Assembly: GCA_918026815.1 (NCBI GenBank)
Contig: CAKJVC010000223.1
Span: forward strand, 52,615 to 116,614
DNA: 64,000 nucleotides
Direction: 5' to 3'
Source of the DNA: Chalara sp. BL73
Taxonomy: Eukaryota; Ascomycota; Leotiomycetes; Helotiales
Shown here: one piece after another, positions 58,641 to 64,000 of the stretch
Position numbering within the stretch: position 1 is the first letter of the stretch
Layout: every line of letters begins with the position of its first letter
The notes under the pieces: generated by a model
What the model saw: the letters and a program-made list of their open reading frames with translations, nothing else
What the model was told of the DNA's origin: nothing
Database searches by the model: none
Made by a program: the position numbers and the translations under genes

Positions 58641-59394
58641 ACATATAGATATGAGTTGAAGAAACACAAGCATTTAATACACAAATAAGGAAAGCGATCA
58701 CACATAACTGCAAGTGCTTGTTATGCTTACTGTATAGCTGTTGGCCGTTCGGCAAAACATAGTGGAAGTAGGAGCAGTCTTGATTTACGACGCTTCAGAC
58801 CATGTGAGCCAGCTGGCTCTGAACAGCTCGTACCCGGTATCAATACAGATATCAGAAGAAGTTCGCTTCTGGATTCCGCACATCCTATTTGCTGACTTTG
58901 CCAGGGGCTTAGGACTGATTTACGCCGTCAGATAACCACAAACTTTAGTCGCGAGATACACTTTTTGGTGTAGTGTTTCTTTTTTCGTAGTGATTGGGGA
59001 GTGGATGCTAAATTAGTAGATATCTCAGCATACGTGAAATCGTTTAAATTTTCCATTGCGATATAGATTAGACTTAATTTCACATCCTTTGGTAGCTATA
59101 CCTGCCTAAAGCTATAGGGTGGAGAATGTGTCCAAACACATGATACATTGGAATGACGCAGATCCGTATTAGACCTCAGATGAGGTAGGTAAGGTTCAGA
59201 GAATTTTCTGTACGGCATTCTTGTAAGTGTAACCGTTCTCATCATGATTCTAGACGTGTATGGGAATGCGCCACAATGGCAGTCGTTTTCAGATAATTAG
59301 AAATAAGTTAGGAGAACGCTTTGAAGCCCTTCTCTATTTTCGCTCATATAATTCTACAATGATCTCTGCCGCTACCGCTGTAACATGATGGCAT
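58641..59394. other. Convergent intergenic, USP / Yme1
   Basis: The 3' flanks of two convergent genes. No supportable gene. Confidence 0.4.
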
Positions 59395-61876
59395 TCATGC
59401 AAGAGATGCCCCTCCTGTTGGCGGTTCCTTGCTGTCCGTTCCTGACGTCTCCGTGTCCGGTATAACGGGCACATTAGAGATAGTGAGCGGCACTTTAATA
59501 CTGCCACTTGGGATCACCACACGGTTCTTTAACTTCTCCCCTTTAATGACCCCTATATCTTGTCAGTAAACCGTTCCAGGATAATCTGCCACAGTTTGTG
59601 GTAGGCTTGAGATGCTTCTTTGACAGGGAAATTACTTACTATAGGCTTCGTCCTTGTTCAAGGTTTCACTACGAAAAGTCAGCAAGCCACACCTATGAGT
59701 AAGATTCCAGTGCCTCTAGGCTTCTGGAAACATTAGGAGAAACAAGAGAAGAAACAAGGAGGAGTAGAACGTACTAGTCAACCAGAGCCTTCGCTAAATA
59801 TTGAAGCTCCTTACTCTTGCTCCTCAAAAGGTTCTCGGCTCGTACTCTGCCTTCCTCTACTAGACGACGGACCTCTTGTTCAATGAGTTGTTTTGTTTCA
59901 CTAGATAATGATTTGTAGTCGGACGCAAGGTCGACGTTTCCAAGGGCAGGTGACATGCCCATTCTTGTGACCATGGCACGAGCTGTTGCTGTGGCCTGCT
60001 GTAGATCGCTAGAAGCTCCGCTCGTAACTTTTGCTGGCCCGTATATCAATTCTTCAGCCACTTTTCCACCCATGCATACATCAATCCGAGCTTGCAATTC
60101 ATCAAATGTCTCCGAGTACTTGTCCATCGCTGGTAAGTGCATCGTCATACCAAGTGACATTCCGCGAGGAATTATGGTGATTTTGTATAGCGGATTTGCA
60201 CCAGGAGTGAACATGCAAACTAGTGCATGTCCAGCTTCGTGGAAGGCAGTCATCTCCCGTTCGTGTTGACTCATGACCATGCTTTTCTTTTCAGCGCCCA
60301 TCATGACCTTATCTTTAGCCCATTCCAGGTCCAACATCGAGACAGCTTTTGCTTTGGCCTTGCTAGCATGGACAGCAGCTTGATTGATGACATTTTCCAG
60401 CTCCGCACCAGAGAATCCTGGTGTCCCTGCTGCAAGATCCTCAAGACTGACGTCTCCACCAGCAATGACCTTTTTCATATGATGCTTGAGAATAGCCATA
60501 CGACCTCGTACATCAGGCAAGCCCACAGTGACGTTACGATCGAATCGTCCAGGACGGGTGAGTGCCTTATCCAACATCTCTGGAAAGTTGGTAGCAGCTA
60601 GTATGATAACTCCACTATTTTGTTCAAACCCGTCCAATTCTGTGAGTAGTTGATTAAGAGTTTGCTTTACGTATGCAGCATCTCTTGCGTTACGCTTCCC
60701 TCCAATCGCATCGAGTTCATCAATGAATACAATCGCAGGAGATTTTCCTTTGGCAGCGGCAAATAATTCTCGAACTCGTTTCGCTCCGACACCAACGTAA
60801 ACTTCATCGAACTCACTACCAGACATGTAGAAGAATGGAACACCAGCTTCGCCAGCAACAGCACGGGCCAGTAAAGTTTTACCAGTACCTGGTGGTCCAA
60901 CTAATAGCACGCCTTTAGGCAGCTTGCCACCAAGAGTTGAGAATTTTGCAGGGTCTTTCAGGAAGTCAACAAGCTCTTGCAATTCGTCTTTGGCCTCGTC
61001 ACATCCATGTACATCAGTGAAACGAACGTTTTGCTGCTCTGCTTTCGCCTCGTTTTGTGATTTTCCGCCTCCAATCTTCTTGAACGATTGCAAGAAATCA
61101 ACCAGCATCGCAATGACCATAAGGCTTAGGTACGTGAAAAGACCAAAGTATAGAAGGAGCTTGAACCATTTGAATACGAGATGACCATATGTCTCCTCAA
61201 CGATGACATGGAGAGCATTATCCTTGGCTCCTGATTCCGCAGTGACGGTACGAGCCATATTACCACCTCGGTTTTGTGCTGCGACAGCTTGAGCTACTAT
61301 ATTTTAAGTTAGCAGGCGCCTGCCTCCTTAAAATTTGAATGTCTGCAAGTGCAGAGAACATCTAGAAGGACCAGCAAAGCGACGCATGGGAAGAAAAAGT
61401 AGAATATAGACTAAATATCACTTACTAGCTTGTATCTGCGCAGTATTGTAATTCCCTGTTTGTCCCGTGAAGTGACCCCCAGCCGTATTTCCTTCCACCT
61501 GTTGCAGAAGTCCCAGCGCTTTCTGGTAAGCAGCCTCGGTGGCTGTATTTGTTGCGAAACTACCTGTCTGGTGCCTCTCGACAACAATGGCAGGCATGTC
61601 TGCGCGCAGCAGGGCTTGATAGAAAGCATTCTGTGCAGTGGCGCTATTTGGATTTCTATTTGCTGTTTCTTCTAATTGTGCAAGTCGATTCCTCGAGGCT
61701 CCACCCAAAAGGCCCCTCCTTTGTGACTGTATGCATTTTAGTAAGGGATAGGAGGTCAACGGCCGTGCTGGAGACCGTAGTGGTGATAAATCTGTGGTCA
61801 GCTGTCGGCGAGTTTGTGATGATATTATGGAAGGAAACGTGCGTAGTGGATGACTGCCTCTTAATGGTATTGACAT
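59395..61876 (-). CDS. yme1: Yme1-like mitochondrial i-AAA protease
   Basis: Four minus-strand exons (61876-61426, 61296-59775, 59668-59640, 59552-59395) give about 719 aa. The enzyme is an ATP-driven zinc metalloprotease of the mitochondrial inner membrane, active in the intermembrane space (quality control of inner-membrane proteins). Seen: N-terminal presequence and TPR-like segment (NPNSATAQNAFYQALLRADM; AAYQKALGLLQQVEG), a transmembrane helix (about 192-216: FKLLLYFGLFTYLSLMVIAM), Walker A GPPGTGKT (284-291), pore loop YVGVGAKRVRELF, Walker B IVFIDELDAIG, the second region of homology (ALTRPGRFDRNVTVGLPD) and zinc motif HEAGH (503-507) in TAFHEAGHALV. The third exon is just 29 nt. The start is uncertain: an alternative first exon at 61931-61917 (MAATG) with a GTAAGA donor would join at GSHPLR. 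Confidence 0.94.
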
Positions 61877-63474
61877 AGCATGCCGAAAGTCGGGGACGAA
61901 CCGACTGAGGATTCTTACCAGTCGCCGCCATTGCGGCTTAAGAGAATCGATGTTGGCGCAGTGTTGTTGTATGATGGAGGCAAAAGGTTAGGAAAGTGCA
62001 ACATCGGAAGAGGCAGCCAGATGCCGTAAGTTAATTCGGCCGTGGCTTACTTAATCAGGAACCACCAGTGGTAGCAGGAATTGAATGAACGCTTTAGTTA
62101 GCACCAGCAACACAAAAATGCATATTCAATGCTACTACAATGCTCTTTTATTGGTAATCTAGTTGTTTTCTTTTAATCTGTTACTTCGGGAAAGTGTTTT
62201 TAAATTACGGCACTCAATCTTTTACATATATATCTTTCTTTATTTCACAGTAATGGTGCTGACAAAGCTCAGGCGTTCATGGCTGAATTCGTGGCGCATA
62301 CTCCAGCTTAGCGAATAAGTATCTTTTCAACAAAACAAGAAAGCAATCAACTTCTTATTAAAACTCAACTACCGACACTTATAAACAATTGTAATTAAAC
62401 AAAAGTGCGAAACATATTTTAATGTATATATAATAAGCTTTAATATATTTAGGGTTTCTGTTGAGGTTTTGCTGACTAAAAGCATGGCGCCATGAATTCT
62501 GACACGCTGGTGAACACATAAATTGAGTGCCTAAGGCCACAAAAGGATAATTGTTACCTCATAATTCATTATTTGATACTTTACTCTGATGCCCAAGTAT
62601 CATCCCAAAATCGTTCTGATGACTGAACGGTAAGCCCCTCACACGGCCTAATCAAGCGATCAAATTCAACATGTGACTAAAGATTACGATTCTCAAATGC
62701 AATGATATTTTGAATATGGCTCTAATCGAGCATGCCTTTGTTCTGTACAAATCTAGTGTCACAAGGTGACAAGGTGAAGAATACACTTTCAGTCATACCA
62801 ATGGAGAAGACTTCCTTGCCCTACATGACAACGGAGTATGCCTCACACTCCTGATTCTTTGACCACAGGATGTCAAGGATCCGTGAGGATGTACTCAATC
62901 AAGGCACAGTCTTTATTATGCCCGGCTGAGTCAATTGCAAGTTTATTCCTTTGAGTGATCTAAAGCAAATTATCAAGCTTCATAGACAGCAGTCTACACT
63001 CCATAGACACTTATTTTGGTTGGGTGCTGCTACGCTTCTCTTATTTCTAGAAGTGTCCGGTATCGACTCTCAGTTGTGTAGTGATGCATCCATTTAGAGC
63101 CTAGAACAGCAATGCCGAGATCAGTTGATGGAGGCTTTCTATGGGTTTCTTTCTGACCTTCATTCTTGTCAATAAATATGCATGATGGCTGCTTCCATTC
63201 GTCTCTTAATCATGCTGATTGGTCACCCATGGCCAATTATGGTCATTAAATATGAAGCATGGCTTCGGGCATTCCTCATGGTGGAGTTATATTCACGAAA
63301 CAACCTGCTTTTCAAATTGCTCACGCAGGAATGCAAACATGTCACAAACCTCATCCATCTTTTAGCCAACTATAAACGTTGGGCTTTGAGCTCCGCTGGC
63401 CGGGCTATTGATTTCTTCATACTCATTACGCATTGCTACGCCACCAATCCCACACACTCGTTCACCATTTAGCC
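61877..63474. other. Intergenic with AT-rich patch
   Basis: About 1.6 kb. It begins with the possible alternative first exon of Yme1 (61917-61931). A strongly AT-rich segment runs from about 62090 to 62480 (ATATATAATAAGC, TTAATATATTT). No supportable gene. Open frames near 63180-63470 lack motifs. Confidence 0.4.
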
Positions 63475-64000
63475 ATGAGAGTGACTACACTCTCGGTTCT
63501 TTGGCTGCACAAGCCGCTGTGCATGCCCAGTTCACAACAGCGCCTCCTGATATTAACGGAGCAAAGGCACCGGGTGAGGACTGCACGGGATTGCCCTACG
63601 ACAAACAAGGACAATGTTGGGCTCAGCGGGGTTATAAATCCTACTCATATGCCTATGGTGGCGGAGGTGGCGGCGGAGGCGGTTCGAACGGTGGCGGAGG
63701 CGGTATGTATCTCGATTGATGTTGGGTTATACATTCTAACTAGTACTCGAAGGCGGAGGTGGCGGTGGAGGAGCGAATGGCGGCGGCGGTAGGTCTTGCG
63801 CATAAACCATGCTTGAAACAACGTGCTGAGAGTCCAGGTGGTGGCGGCGGCGGCGGTGGCGGATCAAAAGGAGGTGGTGGCGGCGGAGGGTAAAGTCTCA
63901 AATCAGACATGGTTCTCGATATGCTTGTGAGGAATACATGTGCTGACAAAGAACTGGTATAGTGGCGGTGGTGGAGGAGGCGGCGGCGGTAATATTAAGC
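63475..64000 (+). CDS. Glycine-rich, probably secreted protein; partial at the window end
   Basis: I do not recognise the family. The first exon frame reads AAQAAVHAQFTTAPPDINGA, EDCTGLPYDKQGQCWAQRG and YKSYSYAY, then a Gly tract. Further short exons each encode mostly Gly: about 63744-63788 (VLEGGGGGGGAN then Gly), 63838-63889 (Gly with SK inside) and 63963 to about 63988, separated by introns of about 41-73 nt with GTATGT/GTAGGT/GTAAAG donors. The gene continues beyond the window. The ATG at 63475 opens a signal-like MRVTTLSVL, but this is out of frame with AAQAAVHAQF: two extra bases (or one missing) at codon 9-10. Either the start is broken or transcription/splicing differs. Two Cys flank a Gly-Leu-Pro-Tyr loop in the mature part. 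Confidence 0.5.

Noticed and set aside
63740..63949. Minus-strand proline-rich open frame
   Set aside because: It is the reverse complement of the glycine tracts and crosses the proposed introns.

Overview
This is a 64-kb piece of a filamentous ascomycete nuclear genome (Pezizomycotina). The evidence is the gene density, short GT-AG introns of about 45-110 nt, pyrimidine-rich leaders, an actin gene with five introns crowded at its 5' end, and fungal-type proteins (Mid1, Smi1/Knr4, Fes1, Yop1, Vps68). A leotiomycete is my best guess for the class, from general protein similarity only. Splice structures were worked out by eye from frame and phase consistency and family conservation, so boundaries may be off by a few bases.

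Layout. 1-10 kb: Yop1, Mid1 and an Hcm1/Sep1-type forkhead factor, all on +. 10-24 kb: sparse and low-complexity rich, with a Hal4/Sat4-type kinase (+), an uncharacterised Ser/Pro-rich protein (-) and Rpc19 (+). 24-39.7 kb: a dense housekeeping block with complex I LYR subunit (-), Bud31 (+), Tom40 (-), 6-phosphofructo-2-kinase (+), GPI ethanolamine phosphate transferase 3 (-), Vps68 (-) and Smi1/Knr4 (-). 41-44.5 kb: exocyst Sec8 (-). 45.5-49 kb: a secreted-protein patch with a small putative secreted protein and a nine-exon histidine acid phosphatase/phytase-like enzyme, both +. 49.7-62 kb: Fes1 (+), gamma-actin (+), mitochondrial ribosomal uL5m (-), a ubiquitin-specific protease with a C-terminal CaaX box (+) and the mitochondrial i-AAA protease Yme1 (-). 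63.4 kb to the edge: a glycine-rich gene whose Gly tracts are cut into repeated mini-exons and which runs off the window.

The genes do not form one pathway. Loose themes are mitochondria (complex I subunit, Tom40, uL5m, Yme1), polarised growth and wall (Sec8, actin, Smi1, Mid1, GPI anchor synthesis) and secretion/endomembrane (Yop1, Vps68). Three pairs are head-to-head: complex I subunit/Bud31 (257 bp between start codons), uL5m/USP (about 450 bp) and Tom40/PFK-2 (about 0.8 kb).

I found no rRNA, convincing tRNA, CRISPR, intact transposon or viral element. The most notable points are: loss of the phosphatase histidine in the PFK-2/FBPase-2 protein; the CaaX-tailed USP; the Gly mini-exon gene with an apparently frameshifted signal peptide; the 13-nt and 19-nt micro-exons and H-to-N change in the phytase-like gene; a GC-AG intron in Sec8; and a long in-frame upstream extension of Tom40.
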